Below are positions 30,265-42,324 of a stretch of DNA of 64,000 nucleotides, in pieces (within the stretch, counting starts at the first letter, position 1; each line of letters opens with the position of its first letter). This stretch comes from Beverwykella pulmonaria (Eukaryota; Ascomycota; Dothideomycetes; Pleosporales; Melanommataceae). A program made the position numbers and the translations under genes. The notes beneath the pieces were generated by a model. That model was not told where the DNA came from. It did no database searches and saw only the letters and a program-made list of their open reading frames with translations. The stretch lies in assembly GCA_001599595.1 (NCBI GenBank), contig BCHH01000009.1:1602901-1666900 (forward strand). Direction: 5' to 3'.

Positions 30265-33200
30265 ATGGCGCAGCTCGGGCGCTACCAGTTTCTTTCGATC
30301 GCCGTTGTTTTCCACCTGGTTTACATCTACAGGTGCGTTGTGAAAAATGGCGGAAAAAGTGAAAACTGACATCATCCAGCATTTTCTCAATTTACTTTGT
30401 TAGCCCCATTGTCCATGGCATGCGCGAGCACTCTGTCGAGACCCAGGAAGCACCAGCCCAAAGATTAGTGCTCTTCGTTGGTTCGTAATGTTGGACCCCT
30501 CCGAAGCTGCAGCAACTGACAACAAATATAGGAGATGGACTTCGCGCAGACAAAGCCTTCCAGTCCTTCCCAGATCCCTCACCCGCTGATGAGAGCTCCG
30601 AAGACGCCAAAATACCACGCCCACTTGCTCCATACCTCCGATCCCGCGTCCTGGAACATGGAACATTCGGCGTATCCCACACGAGGGTCCCTACCGAATC
30701 GCGACCTGGCCACGTGGCGCTGATTGCTGGATTATATGAGGACGTGTCTGCGGTCATGACTGGGTGGAAACTCAATCCAGTAAACTTTGACAGCGTGTTC
30801 AACCGAAGCAGGCATACATGGAGCTGGGGGAGTCCAGACATTCTACCGATGTTCGAGCAGGGAGCAATTCCGGGCAGGGTGGACGCGGACACCTATGACG
30901 CTGAGTTTGAGGATTTCTCGAAAGATGCGCTGGAATTGGATTTGTGGGTGTTCGAGAAAGTGAAGAAGCTTTTCCAGGATGCGAAGTCGAATGCAACACT
31001 GGACACGGAATTGCGCAAGGAGAAGAATGTTTTCTTTTTGCACCTACTGGGACTGGATACCACTGGACATGCGTATCGGCCGTACTCGAAGCAGTACCTG
31101 CACAACATAAAAATTGTGGATCAGGGGGTCCAGGAAATCACCGAGCTCATAGAGGAGTTTTACGCAGATGGCAAGACAGCATTTGTGTTCACTGCAGACC
31201 ATGGCATGAGCGATTGGGGTAGCCATGGTGATGGGCATCCGGATAACACGCGGACACCGTTGATTGTTTGGGGTTCCGGTGTGGCAAAACCGATTGTCAA
31301 CGACTCCGGGGTAGCCAAGGGGCACGAAGATGGCTTCTCTTCCGACTGGGGTCTTGACCACATCCAGCGACACGACGTTGCTCAAGCTGATGTTGCGGCC
31401 CTCATGGCCTACCTTGCGGGGCTGGCCTTCCCGACAAACTCAGTAGGAGAGCTCCCATTATCCTATCTCGACATTGATCCGATATCCAAGGCCGAAGCGC
31501 TCTTAGTGAACGCTAAAGAAATATTGGAAATGTACCACATCAAGGAAGAACTGAAGAAGTCCACAGAACTCCGCTATAGACCATTCTCGGGATTAGATGA
31601 TGAGACACACTCTGTGGAATATAGGATAGCTCGAATTCAGGCATCAATTGCAGCTGGAAATGCTGACGATGCCATTCGACAATCCAATGAGCTCATTCAA
31701 CTCGGCCTCCAGGGCTTGCGATACTTGCAAACATACGACTGGCTGTTCCTCCGAACGCTTGTAACCACAGGCTACATTGGGTGGATTGTCTTTGCCATTA
31801 CAACAGTCATTGACCTTCACGTGCTGAGTGAAGAAACGGAGACCCTTAGAACAGTCCCCAGCATGGTCGTTTTCTCGTCCGTTCTCGTCGCCTTGTACTC
31901 TGTGCTCTTCGTACAGCAATCGCCTTGGATCTACTACGCCTACGCCTTCTTCCCAGTGATGTTCTGGGAAGAGATTTGGGCCCGACGGCCGTCTCTCATT
32001 AAGGGATACAAGGTTCTCTTTGGGCACGTGTCTTCGCGAGCGGAAGTCATTAAGCTGGTACTTTCCGTCATCGGGTTTTTTGGACTCCTTGAAGCATTGG
32101 TAAGCAAATTCTTGCACATGTGCACGCTCTCCTGCTAACTGTGGTGTCAGGTTCAAAGTTATTTCCAGAGAGAGATATTCACCATATGCTATCTTCTAGC
32201 AATAACATGGCCTGCTTTCTATGGCCCGGAGTTCATGAAAGAGAACCTCGTCCTTGTCGCAACTTGGGTTCTGTCATGCATGCTGATGAGCGTTTTCACA
32301 TTGCTTCCAGCAAACAAGATAGAGGACCTCAACTTGATGTACGTTTCGTACACGAACCTTACCAGGCACTGCTAACGTCTTTGACAGTTTGATCGGCGGC
32401 GGTCTGATGTTTGCCGTCGGAGTTCTATATCTACTCTTTGAAAAGAGCATTCTTATTGACGCCGAAGCCTCCAAGGATGAATTATCGACGCCTTCGATTG
32501 ATGGTTTGTCTCGTATCATTATGGGCACCCAGGTAAGTCTCCTGCATGCCATGGAGCCATACAGAGTGTTAATACGTTGCAGGTCGGCCTGATCGCCCTC
32601 GCCATGATCGTCACAAAGTCCAGCATCTGGTACGTCCAGGCTCGAGAAGGGCTACCTCCAGGAACAAAATACGTCGGATGGATCACTCTAGGTCAGCAAG
32701 AGATTTTGCTTCTTGTAGAACGATGAATGACTAACGACTAACAGTGGCATCTCTTATCGTACCCTATCTCCATGGCTTGCAGCCAAACAATCACTATATC
32801 CATCGCCTAGTGGTCGTCTTCCTACAATTCGCCCCATCCTTCATCATACTAACCATCTCGTACGAAGGACTCTTTTATTTCGCTTTCTGTCTTTGCCTGT
32901 TCAGCTGGATGCGTCTAGAGTATCACGTCTACGCATATACCTCCCAACCCTCAAAACATACCGACGCATCTAAGAATGCTCTCAATGCGGCCGTGGCGGT
33001 TGCTACAGACCGACTTGCCTCACTTCAAGACGGCAACTACCGCTCCATCAATCTCGCAGATGCCCGGATAGCTCTCTTCTTTTTCTTCTTCCTTCAGTCG
33101 GCTTTCTTCAGCACTGGAAACATCGCCTCGGTATCATCCTTCTCCCTCGACGCCGTATACAGACTCATCCCAGTCTTTGATCCCTTCTCTCAGGGCGCTC

Positions 33201-33574
33201 TTCTCATACTCAAGCTCATGGCGCCCTTTGCGGTTATGAGCGCCAACTTTGGAATTTTGAACCGCAGACTGGGTATTGCGCCTTCGGCGCTTTTCATGGT
33301 GGTCATGGCGGTGAGTGATGTCATGACGCTGAGCTTCTTCTACATGGTCAAAGACGAGGGCAGCTGGCTCGACATTGGCACAACCATCAGTCATTTCATC
33401 ATTGCCAGTTTACTCGGCGTTTTTGTCGCAGGATTGGAGCTCGTTAGCGAGCTTAGCATTGGGGGGGTAGAATTCGAAAAGTCAACCAAAAAGGACGCAA
33501 TGCCGGTAGAGGAAAAAACGAACAGGAAGGTGAATGGGCGTACTGGCACTGGGAGCAATGGGCGCGCTCATTAA
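30265..33574 (+). CDS. MCD4: GPI ethanolamine phosphate transferase 1 (PIG-N/Mcd4)
   Basis: Seven exons: 30265-30332, 30380-30480, 30532-32099, 32151-32338, 32388-32532, 32583-32691 and 32745-33574, giving 1002 residues. The N-terminus is a signal anchor ([20 protein letters not shown]). The luminal alkaline-phosphatase-like domain follows, with the metal-binding [14 protein letters not shown], the [14 protein letters not shown] active-site segment, [14 protein letters not shown] and [16 protein letters not shown]. The C-terminal half is the multi-helix PigN domain. The enzyme adds ethanolamine phosphate to the first mannose of GPI anchors in the ER and is essential in yeast. All exon phases agree and length is normal for the family. 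No regulatory feature is evident. Confidence 0.95.
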
Positions 33575-34381
33575 AAGCTTGATAGACGTCGATATGCCGA
33601 CATAATATGATATTTTCTGGACATGGTTGTTGTTGTTCCCTTGCTGGTGTGTAGGTGTGGGTGCTGAGACTTTGGGTCACACGAGACGGACATATGAGGC
33701 GGCTTGCAGCGTGTTTTCCGGGCACTGCATGCTGTTGTTATGACCACGGCGACGAGATCGAATTGGAGTTGGGATATCACCGGATCTTTTTGCTTCGAAA
33801 TCCGGGTGAACGGTTGAGGTTGCGTTCATGAGACTGTAGTTTTCGCGCCTTAACCAGCTACGTAAATCTAGCAACCGATTAAGGGAACTAGGGAAGCGTC
33901 GCGCTGTCTGGCTGTATCCATCAGAGTATGCCATACCTACAAGATCATATCCCCCTATCTTCGCTCTGGTATAAAGTTGATGGCCGCTCCGGTTGTTGGA
34001 GCCGAAAAGGTGGCTGGGCCGGGCGCTCGGACCACCGCTTCTCATCATGGGCACGCCTCGAGAAGCACGCCGGGACGCAGACAGCAAAGCACAAGGGCAA
34101 ACTTCGCCGCGGATGCAGCTTGCTCCAACCTAAATACTGTCTGCGCAGCACTTGGCTGGCTGCGTGACAGCGCTCTCCCTGCAGCACGGCAGCGTGCGGT
34201 TTCGGGACCTCCTATTTCTCCCCGCCATCCCCATTGTCGTTCATCGCAGCCACTTCAATTCTCTACCACTAAAAGCAGCAAACCCAACCGTATTTCCAGC
34301 CTTCATCGAACGCTAGTCCACACGAGCACGATATTAACCCATCACTCTCTCTCTCCACCCTCCTCGTTTCTCTCCTCCGAA
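33575..34381. other. Intergenic
   Basis: About 800 bases between MCD4 and the coiled-coil gene, containing the leader of the latter (pyrimidine-rich near 34330-34380). I see no gene. Confidence 0.6.
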
Positions 34382-35469
34382 ATGTTCTTCAAACGACGAT
34401 CGCGGGCAAGCAGCTACATCGAAAACGATCCTCCACCGCGCTCAACTTCATACGACGACTACGAGAAGCGTCCCGATTCTTCGCACAATTCGCAGCACCA
34501 GCAGCCGCCGCCCACAGTCTCACCACCTACCGACGACAAGGACATGTATCCCCGCTCGCAGGCCCCGCAAGACGTGTATCGCGGCATGTCCAACGGTGGG
34601 CACAATGCTGCCGCCGTGCCCAACATGGGCCAGTCGGTACCGTCGTCGGGCAAGATAGAGCCTATGCCCGACATGCTGGCGCAAGCTTTCAACCAGGCCG
34701 TGCGCCCGTACGCCGAGAAGATCGAGCAGCTTGAGAGCCAGCTCGCCGACGCCCAGACGTGGATTGAGCAGTTAGAGCAGCAGCGCGCAGAGGTCCACAG
34801 CTGGATTGACAAGCGCGGTCTAAGACCAGGTATGTAGTTCGAGTGTGCATCGCCTCATTGAGTATGTAGACTAACAATTCCCCAGACGTCCCGCCCTCAA
34901 TCGCCAAGATCATGGACACCACCACACCCGACGCCGCAGTCACCCTCAACGCACAGCTTGACCGCAAAATCACTATCGTTAACTTCGATCTCCACCGTCT
35001 GCAAGACGACCTCAATGACTCCATATCCTCCGCGCACTTTGCCTCTGCAATGCTCAAGTTCCTCCCGGATATCCAGCGTCTGTCCTTACTTCCAGCGGGC
35101 TCACGTCACGCCTTCGACCTCGTCCTCAAACTCGGCGGCAATCTCAACTCACACGGTGGCCTCGACAGCGGCGACGCGACCGATATCGCTGCACGCCGGG
35201 ACTTCTACGGCCGGCTAGACGCCACCATGGGCGAGATCGTCGGACGGCGCTTCGGCGAAGGCGAGGAGTGGAATGTGCAGCGGGAGATCAAGCGTATCGA
35301 AAAGACTGCAAGCTACCTAAGAACGTTTGGTGTCGAGCCTTACTTCCCACAGACTCTGGATCTCATGAGACAAGAGATGGAGTTCCAGTCACAAAACGGC
35401 GCGGGCGCACAGCCGCAGCAGCCGCAGCAGCCGACGAACGGTCAAGGGACACCCCCGCGGTACCACTAA
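34382..35469 (+). CDS. Conserved hypothetical coiled-coil protein
   Basis: Exons 34382-34829 and 34886-35469, with a 56-nt intron carrying a GACTAACA branch point, give 343 residues. Residues 1-95 are low-complexity, rich in Ser, Pro, Gln and charged residues (start MFFKRRSRASSY). Residues 115-145 form a short coiled coil (YAEKIEQLESQLADAQTW, then IEQLEQQRAE). Residues 150-320 are helical and look folded (LDRKITIVNFDLHRLQDDLN, then LPDIQRLSLLPAGSRHAFDL), and the tail is Gln/Pro-rich. I do not recognise a domain. It sits among housekeeping genes and codon use is similar to theirs, so it is likely a genuine core protein, perhaps a scaffold. The start at 34382 is the first ATG in frame before the conserved part. 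Confidence 0.75.
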
Positions 35470-36724
35470 CCCGCACGTTCTTAAGAAGCACCGAGTCTGA
35501 CTGACTGGGGCTAGTGCGAAGAAGCAGTTCAAGATCACAGTTGTGTAGCGTGTAGCGGAGCTTATGGAGAGGAGGAGCAACCACTTCGGCAGCACAACCT
35601 GGACGGCGACAATCCTCAACCTCAATACAAACACCACTCTCGAACCATAACTCCTGCTCAGGCACAAATCTTCCTCCGTCTCCATACTTTTCTCCAACGA
35701 AACTTCCAGCATCTTTCTCCTCTTCTCGGATGTCTTACCTCTCGGTGTCTTATCTCCCGGCTCGTTCATTCATTCGTCTACATCATAATTTGGGCGGCGC
35801 GGCCGCGGCCTTCCCTTTTCTCTTCTCTTCTTTGGGAGCACGTTTCTTGGGGCGTCGCCTGGATAAAGGGAGTTTGGGGTTGGTCGGTGGGAGGCAAATG
35901 ATTTGTAATTAATCCTAACGAATTTCCTTATTGCATTGGGTACGGTAGTGAAAGTGGCCTGGATGGTAGGGTAGATTGGAGGCAAAGTACCCGCGGACTT
36001 TGTTTGTGGACCTGGGCACTCTAGAGAGAGAACTGCTGTGTAGTGATAGCAGGCGGCGGGTAATATGCACAGTCCAGGACGTGCAGATGGCAGGCAGAGG
36101 ATCAATAGCGAGCGAGCGAGCATAGTATAAGCACACATACATTCAACCCAAGACCAGTTTCCTTCCCATTCATGTGTTACGTTTACGATGACGTTCTTCT
36201 CACGACTGTGCAACAATTCGCTCCCAGACTGTCTTTCCATTATTCCCTACAAGTTACTTCTGCTGCCCACAAAGAACACAGAACTTAAAGCGATACCTAG
36301 GTATACATAATCCCTGCAAAATATAACAAGACAGTGTAAAGTTTTGTTAATCTTTCTAAGCCCTGTTTAATATCAACGTGCGCTCTGGAAATGGAAACGA
36401 TTTAATATACCGCTGTGTTCTCTTCTGCCGTCAGAACAGTGAAGACTGGAGCGATTCCAGAGAGAGTGGAAAGAGATTGGTTGACTGTTTCTCTTCCTGG
36501 TGTATTTGTCAGACTAGCCTTTCATTCAGGCGGCGTCAATATAGAAACTTGAGTATCACATGAACAGGTCATGATTTCTTGCTAACTTCAGCAAGAATTG
36601 TGATGGTTTGCATGCTTCTTAACGAATCCCTGTATCATTGCTATAAACACAAGCTCACCCATTTCCACTCCGTGATGTACTAAATTGACTTTGTCGCCGC
36701 AATGGTCTATCCGCGGAAATTCGG
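35470..36724. other. Intergenic between convergent genes
   Basis: 1.25 kb with the 3' flanks of the coiled-coil gene and of the GDI gene. Short frames only. Confidence 0.6.
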
Positions 36725-38472
36725 TTACTCTTCGGCAACCAAGCCCTGGCCGTCCCTCAGTCCCTCAACGACCAAATCATGGCCTTCAGCGCGTCGGTAT
36801 ATATCCTTGATATCATCTAAGAAGTGTTAGCACTTTCAAAACATCAGAACTGTGTTACTTGCCAGTCGTCGTTTCAAAGTGTGAGGTAGCATCGTAGCTC
36901 TTAGACAGGAAGATATTGTCGTTCACTCCGCTCTCCAGGGGCTCATAAAGTGGAATGGGTGGGCCCATGAACTGCTCCTCGATCCGGCCGAGGCGATCGA
37001 GACCGGGCTGGAGCTCTAGGTGGTGGTTGCTATCACCTTCAGCAATTGTGGAAACGATGGCAATGTAGTAGCCTTTGGGGCAAACGTTGTGAGCAGAGGA
37101 GACAACGGCAACGTATATGTCTAATGTGCCGTTAGCTTTCTAGTCCATTATGATTCCTTCGGGTACATACCATGCGTGCGGCCAACTTGTGACTGCGGAA
37201 TAATGAGCTGCAAAGAATCACTGTTGTCGGTGCTAGCAATCGGGTGGTTTAAGATGCAGATTGCTTTTAGGAGGTGGCCAGTAACTCGTGTCTTTCCTGG
37301 GAAGTACGAAGGGTCTGCGAGGATCTTCTTGGCCTTGGTCTCGAACTTCAGGCCCGGACCGCTGTCCCCTTTCTCCTTCATGGTGGCTTTGATGCCGGTT
37401 ACTTTGCCACCGTCGTAGGTGAACTCGTCGACGTCCGTGTTCAGCATGTAGGTACCGCCGTAGATAGCCGAGAGACGAGCGAATCCTTGTGGGAGCTCCC
37501 CGAGACCGTAGAGCGGGTAGATGTATGGTGATTTCCCGTATCTCGCCATGGAGTTGACGTAGAGCCTGATGCGGTTAATCGCATCGTCGGCGGCGCCTGG
37601 CTGGTTGATGTAGTTGTCTGTCTGAAAAAGCGCCATGGAATGGCCAATGAAGTCTCGGGTAGTTGCTTCCAATCCAAACTTGTCATAAACATCCTTCATA
37701 GTGCAAGTCTTCAGATCGAGCCCTAAAGGAAGCTTAGTGGACATCACAAACGATCCACGATACGATGGGACGCCTACCTTTGTGGGAGGCTGGGTCATCG
37801 TTCTTATAGGAGCCAACCCACTCCAGGAAATTCCGAGCCCTGCGCTTCTCGAAGAGACCCATCAACGGTGACCGGAGGGCCTCGCCTGCATCTGAAGGTA
37901 CCTTCGCCACGGTTGCTTTGGCGCCACTTCCTTGTTGCACATAGCTGCCAGCGATTTGCTTGAACTCGAGATATCTTGTGACGTCTGTGGAGACTAGAAT
38001 GTTGGTGAGTTCGCCGTTGGACATGAGGAGTTTCGGGACAAGATCGATGTTCCAGTCGTTGACGCGGCCGTACTTCTTCCATGGCTCGCCGGCAGCTTTG
38101 CCATATTTTTTGAAGAGCTAGGTAGGTAAGCGGTTGATCGATCTGATGACTAGGAGCAGGCTCACGGCTTCAATGTTGACTGATGCTGCCTCGCTGCATT
38201 ACATGAGCTTGTCTGTTTCAGCGTGACGATGCACAAGCACCTACCCGCCATAGTGATCGTTGCGGTCAATGTGAAGAACCTTCTTTCCCTTCACGCTGAG
38301 GACACTGCGAACAGATCAGTATAGAGCCGCATGAACACGAGCATCGGTATTACCCTGAGAGCACGCATTCCGTGAGACCTGCGGAGCATTAGCTTTGGCG
38401 CCTTGTTTGGCGGGGTAGGCACTCACCAGTGCCCAGGACCACCACGTCGTACTCTGGCGCAATCTCATCCAT
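36725..38472 (-). CDS. GDI1: Rab GDP-dissociation inhibitor
   Basis: Eight exons, 5' to 3': 38472-38427, 38378-38354, 38304-38245, 38193-38166, 38117-37778, 37722-37171, 37120-36863 and 36816-36725, giving 466 residues. The N-terminus MDEIAPEYDVVVLGTGLTEC has the Rossmann-like motif of the GDI/REP family. KGKKVLHIDRNDHYGGEAAS, MSNGELTNILVSTDVTRYLE and PLYGLGELPQGFARLSAIYG are the conserved Rab-binding blocks. The protein extracts GDP-bound, prenylated Rab GTPases from membranes and recycles them; it is cytosolic and normally essential. The seventh intron (36862-36817, 46 nt) has a GC donor (G|GCAAGT), a known minor splice class. Length is normal. The 5' end is split into very short exons, so gene finders could miss it. 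Confidence 0.95.
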
Positions 38473-39127
38473 GGTTGCAGCAATTCGGGGGCGCGTTGGA
38501 GTAGTATAGAGGCGTAGATTGGGTGGGTACTGTCAGTGTTGTTGTGGGTGTGGTTAGAAGACGGCGGTGAGTATGAGGTGGGGGTTTCTCATAGCTCTTT
38601 CAACTCGGTTAGATCTACGCCATTCGCTTGTGGCGCATGCGTTTATGCAGCAGAACCATTGCATCGATTTGTTACCCAGGAAATGCATTTACTGGAATGC
38701 CTTTTGTACATGTGAAGTAGATTCAATAGGCATGTACAGCTAGCAATTGATCCTCTTGTTCTTTGGCCAACATTGCATAGGTCAACAATGGCAGGTGGCC
38801 GCGAATGAGTGCATGCACTGCTGTTCACATTTCCGAACGTCTCTTGTTTCAGCCGTGTTGGGTTGGTATATTTGTCAGACCAGACATGCCGGCCGCCTCG
38901 AAAGAAGCAGATATTCTTACATACCGCAGCCGATCAGCGCCACTATTTTATACTGCCCTAGATGATGTACATATATCTACACTACGACGGCAGCAGGATC
39001 AAGCTGCACGTACAGCCCTGCTTCTTACGGCCATTATCTCGCTGAATCGAAAACGGCCAACACCAGGAAGGGAGTGTCCCGTCGTAGTTGGTGGATTACG
39101 TAGATTCCCAGCTTGCATAAATTCGCA
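38473..39127. other. Intergenic, GDI1 promoter and MRPL4 3' flank
   Basis: 655 bases between two same-strand genes; no gene recognised. Confidence 0.6.
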
Positions 39128-40118
39128 CTATTTGTTCCACAAAACCTTCGTTGCCTTGTCCTTGATCTTCTCCTTGATTGTGGGAGGGTTGTCCGGGGTA
39201 TTGAAGAAGGACGATTCGGGCAGCTCCTTGCTCCGTGAAGTGTCTTCCTTCTTCTCCACGCCACCATCCTGTGCTTTATCGGTCTTGTATTCCCCTGAGT
39301 GGAGCTCGGTTGCTTCCTCGGGCTGGGGTTCTTCAAGCGCATCGAAGTCCTATCTCTTTTTAGAAGCTTCGACGAATGGTGCGACGTCCACTTACTGAAT
39401 ATGGGTAACTGTCAAGGAGTTCTCCATCCTCGCCTTCCTGCTTGGGGTCCTTCTCCAAGAGGTCCAAGATGGCCTTCATGGTCTTCTGCACCGTCTCGTC
39501 TCTCTGCTGGTTTTCGTGATCTCCATAGCCAGCATCCACTCGGGCACGTTCCAGCTTCTCCGTGGCCAAACGATTGCGTTCCTTCACGCATTTCCACCAC
39601 AGGGAGTGCAGATAGTCGGATTTGTCCTCCTCGTGTTCCATGTATCCTTCCCTCGTCATGTGCTGTGTCAGTTCAGTGACCGTCCACGACTTCCCTAGAT
39701 CGTGGATTAGCCATTGGTCCGCCCTTTCGCAGAACTAGGTCCTCTAACCGTGCTGCGACTCTTCCGCCGGTGTCATCAACAGCCGCCTGTCCTCGGGAAA
39801 AAACTCCCAGAGACCATGGTCTTCATCGCCCTGAACTTTGGCGTCGACCGCGACGGGCTTGGGCAATGTAAAGTCCTTGCCCTTCTTGACGGACAGTGTT
39901 TGTCGCGGACGCAGGCCGGTGTGCCTGAGCACAGATAGTCCTCGATTCTTATTATTATCTCTCTTCCATACCGCTGGCGACGTCGAAAATCGGGCTACAG
40001 CGCTGCGCGGTGCCGTTCTAGCGGACTGGAGCGACGGGGCCAGGAAGGCGAAGATGAATTCTGATTGTGTCGAAGGTAGGTAGGGCCGCACCATTCGAGC
40101 GGTCGGTATGGCAGGCAT
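39128..40118 (-). CDS. MRPL4: Mitochondrial large-subunit ribosomal protein uL29m
   Basis: Exons 40118-39749, 39694-39396 and 39349-39128, giving 296 residues from the chosen start. The start is uncertain: the frame continues upstream to 40280, and another ATG lies about nine codons further in. An Arg/Ser/Ala-rich presequence ends near RFSTSPAVWKRD. The conserved core reads RGLSVLRHTGLR, DHGLWEFFPEDRRLLMTP, SWTVTEL, then LHSLWWKCVKERNRLATEKL and RVDAGYGD. This is the MRP-L47/uL29 family, a component of the mitochondrial 54S ribosomal subunit near the exit tunnel. The C-terminal extension is acidic and fungus-specific. The first intron has a weaker GTTAGA donor. Its start faces that of the bZIP gene. 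Confidence 0.88.
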
Positions 40119-40238
40119 TGCCGGGGCGGAGCTGAGTGTCGCAGCTGGCAATGGGCGGTGATGCACTGCAACCCATGAAATGATGGCTGTGCTGATGCTC
40201 ACCTGCAAAAGCCGAAATCTCATCGGCCCAGCCCGCGC

Positions 40239-41229
40239 GTGATTGGCTCCGTTATCTCTTGGCATTCCAGGCCCGAACATTTAAGACTTCCCCCGCGCCG
40301 TGCCAACCTTTTTCCTCCTTTACCCAAACCTTCACCCTCTTCACCCAAGTGCAGGGGGTCCTTGACTGAATCAATTTTTACATTTGAAGAATACAGTTAT
40401 TTAACCAGCGGGTACAGTTACCCGCTCAATACCATCCCGAGATGCAATACGCAACCGCCCACGTTACGGCCGTCCCAAGCCAAGGACCAACATGCTTCTT
40501 CTCACCACGAAGACTCGGAGACGCACTCAAGCCACCCGATCTCCAACAGTAGTTGGGACCAGTCGTTATCTCTTTCCGCCGTCGACTCGGTCGGAGCCTC
40601 CGTCCAGTCGACTTCCCTTCCTTTGCCATCTTCTTCGTCGCTTGCCGCCCTGTCAGGTGACATCCTTTTTGAATCCCACGCACCATTTCTTGATGCCTTG
40701 GATTGGAGCGCGTTTTCTTCTTCGCAAACTACAGACGTAAACTCGTTTCCTACCGATGCAGTTCCTTTTGTTACCTCTGCCGGGGATTTGCGCGATGTTT
40801 TAGCGGCACCCCCCGTTGCGGATTATGTTCACGACCCAAGCCTGTCTCAATATATGAACCAAGGTATGGGCTCTGGGCGGCCCCTCTTACTTCCTAACCT
40901 AACTATCAACAGACCTCCTTCCACATTCCGGCTCCTCGCCTGCGAGTCCAGAGAACCGGAATTCTTCGTCTTCGGAGAGGTCCTTGTCCACTTCCAGATT
41001 GTCCAGCAATAAGAGCAAGCCTCTTCCCATTGACTCTGCGCGTGTTGAAAAGAGAAAGCAAAATACGCTCGCCGCCCGTCGATATAGACAGAAGCGCGTT
41101 GATCAAATGACCACGCTTGAAACTGAGCTCAAAGAAACCCAGTCCGAGCGAGATGCTTTGAAAGTTCGAGTCGCAAGACTCGAAGGGGAGGTGGAGACCC
41201 TGCGACAATTGCTCCGTCCTCGGAGCTAG
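40239..41229 (+). CDS. bZIP transcription factor, Gcn4/CPC1-like
   Basis: Exons 40239-40863 and 40913-41229, with a 49-nt intron, give up to 313 residues. The C-terminal 65 residues are a basic leucine zipper: KRKQNTLAARRYRQKRVDQM, then heptad leucines through LETELKETQSERDALKVRVA to LRQLLRPRS. The N-A-A-R-R basic-region pattern and position at the very end are those of Gcn4/Cpc1-type factors that regulate amino-acid biosynthesis genes. The N-terminal half is Ser/Asp-rich with hydrophobic clusters (FLDALDWSAF), like acidic activation segments. The start is the weak point: 40239 is the only in-frame ATG, only 120 bases from the MRPL4 start, and the first 60 codons look like leader sequence. 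A 36-codon frame at 40442-40552 overlaps in another frame. Confidence 0.75.
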
Positions 41230-42324
41230 TTTCGTCTAGATGGAGTCAGCCTTCTTTTTCGTCCATCTTTTCTTGGCTTCTCTTTTCACGCAACTAGTGG
41301 TTCAGACGATGTCGGAAGTTTGATCACTGCCGCTATCTAGCAACGGCTTCACATCGGCAAAAGATTGTCAATCATTCTAGCTTGATGGTATTTCGAGAGT
41401 TAGAAGCACTCACATTCGCTCATTTGGTTTGTTGTTAGAATAGAACTTGTTCCATATTTTCAATGAACTTCATGATACAAATGCGATGGCCTGCCTATAT
41501 GATGTTTCCCCTAGCCTTATTCTCATTTTGCATCACCATGAGTCTGTATGAGATGTTCGTATATTTCCTCTTAGTGATGTCTAAATCCTTCGCACGCTAG
41601 CTTAGACGACTTCTACACAACAATGACCCAAAATGAGTCATTATAGCTCACTGTACGTCAGATTATGAAGTATTGTCGGCTTCTTTGTCCATTGGATCAT
41701 TTGGGCTTCCCCATTGGCAATGTTTGGAGCTGATAACACATTCCACTTGCAACACCAATCGCACTTATAGGCGGATGATTGATGTCATTCGTCTCGGTAC
41801 ATTTATGGAATATATCTAAACAAATACTCTAGGATGCAGCGCGAAGGTCCCTCTTGTATGGCACAGCAGAACTGTTTTGATGTTCTTTCCCTGTTGCAAG
41901 ATCTGGCCGTTGCGCAAGTTGAACGAATCTGACCTTGAGGGTAGTTGTTCGGAGAGGGTGTTGTTGTCGAATAAAGCGAGGGTCCCGACTCTCCTTTAGA
42001 GGTACATTCCAGCTAGGCGCATCTGGGCACATAAAACTGTCCGGCCGTGGCCGTTCGAACTCTTTGACCTTAACTCTACGGGAGGCGCCATGAACAATTG
42101 GGTGATGGTGAGCGTGATGCCCACTCTGTACCCTGCAGATCGTACTAGCCGGATCTAGACTAGCACAACGCCAAGAGTGCCTGCACCTCCTTCAACCGAC
42201 TTGCGTCGCGCAAAGCACGACTACCATATTTCGCCAATACAATCTTCCGAACCTCTTGCTTCCCTAGTGAAGTCGAAAAGACATACCCAGGTACGCTGAT
42301 ACAGTTCACCCACGAGCTTATACC
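41230..42324. other. Intergenic, bZIP 3' flank and NOT2 leader
   Basis: 1.1 kb with no recognisable gene. Confidence 0.6.
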
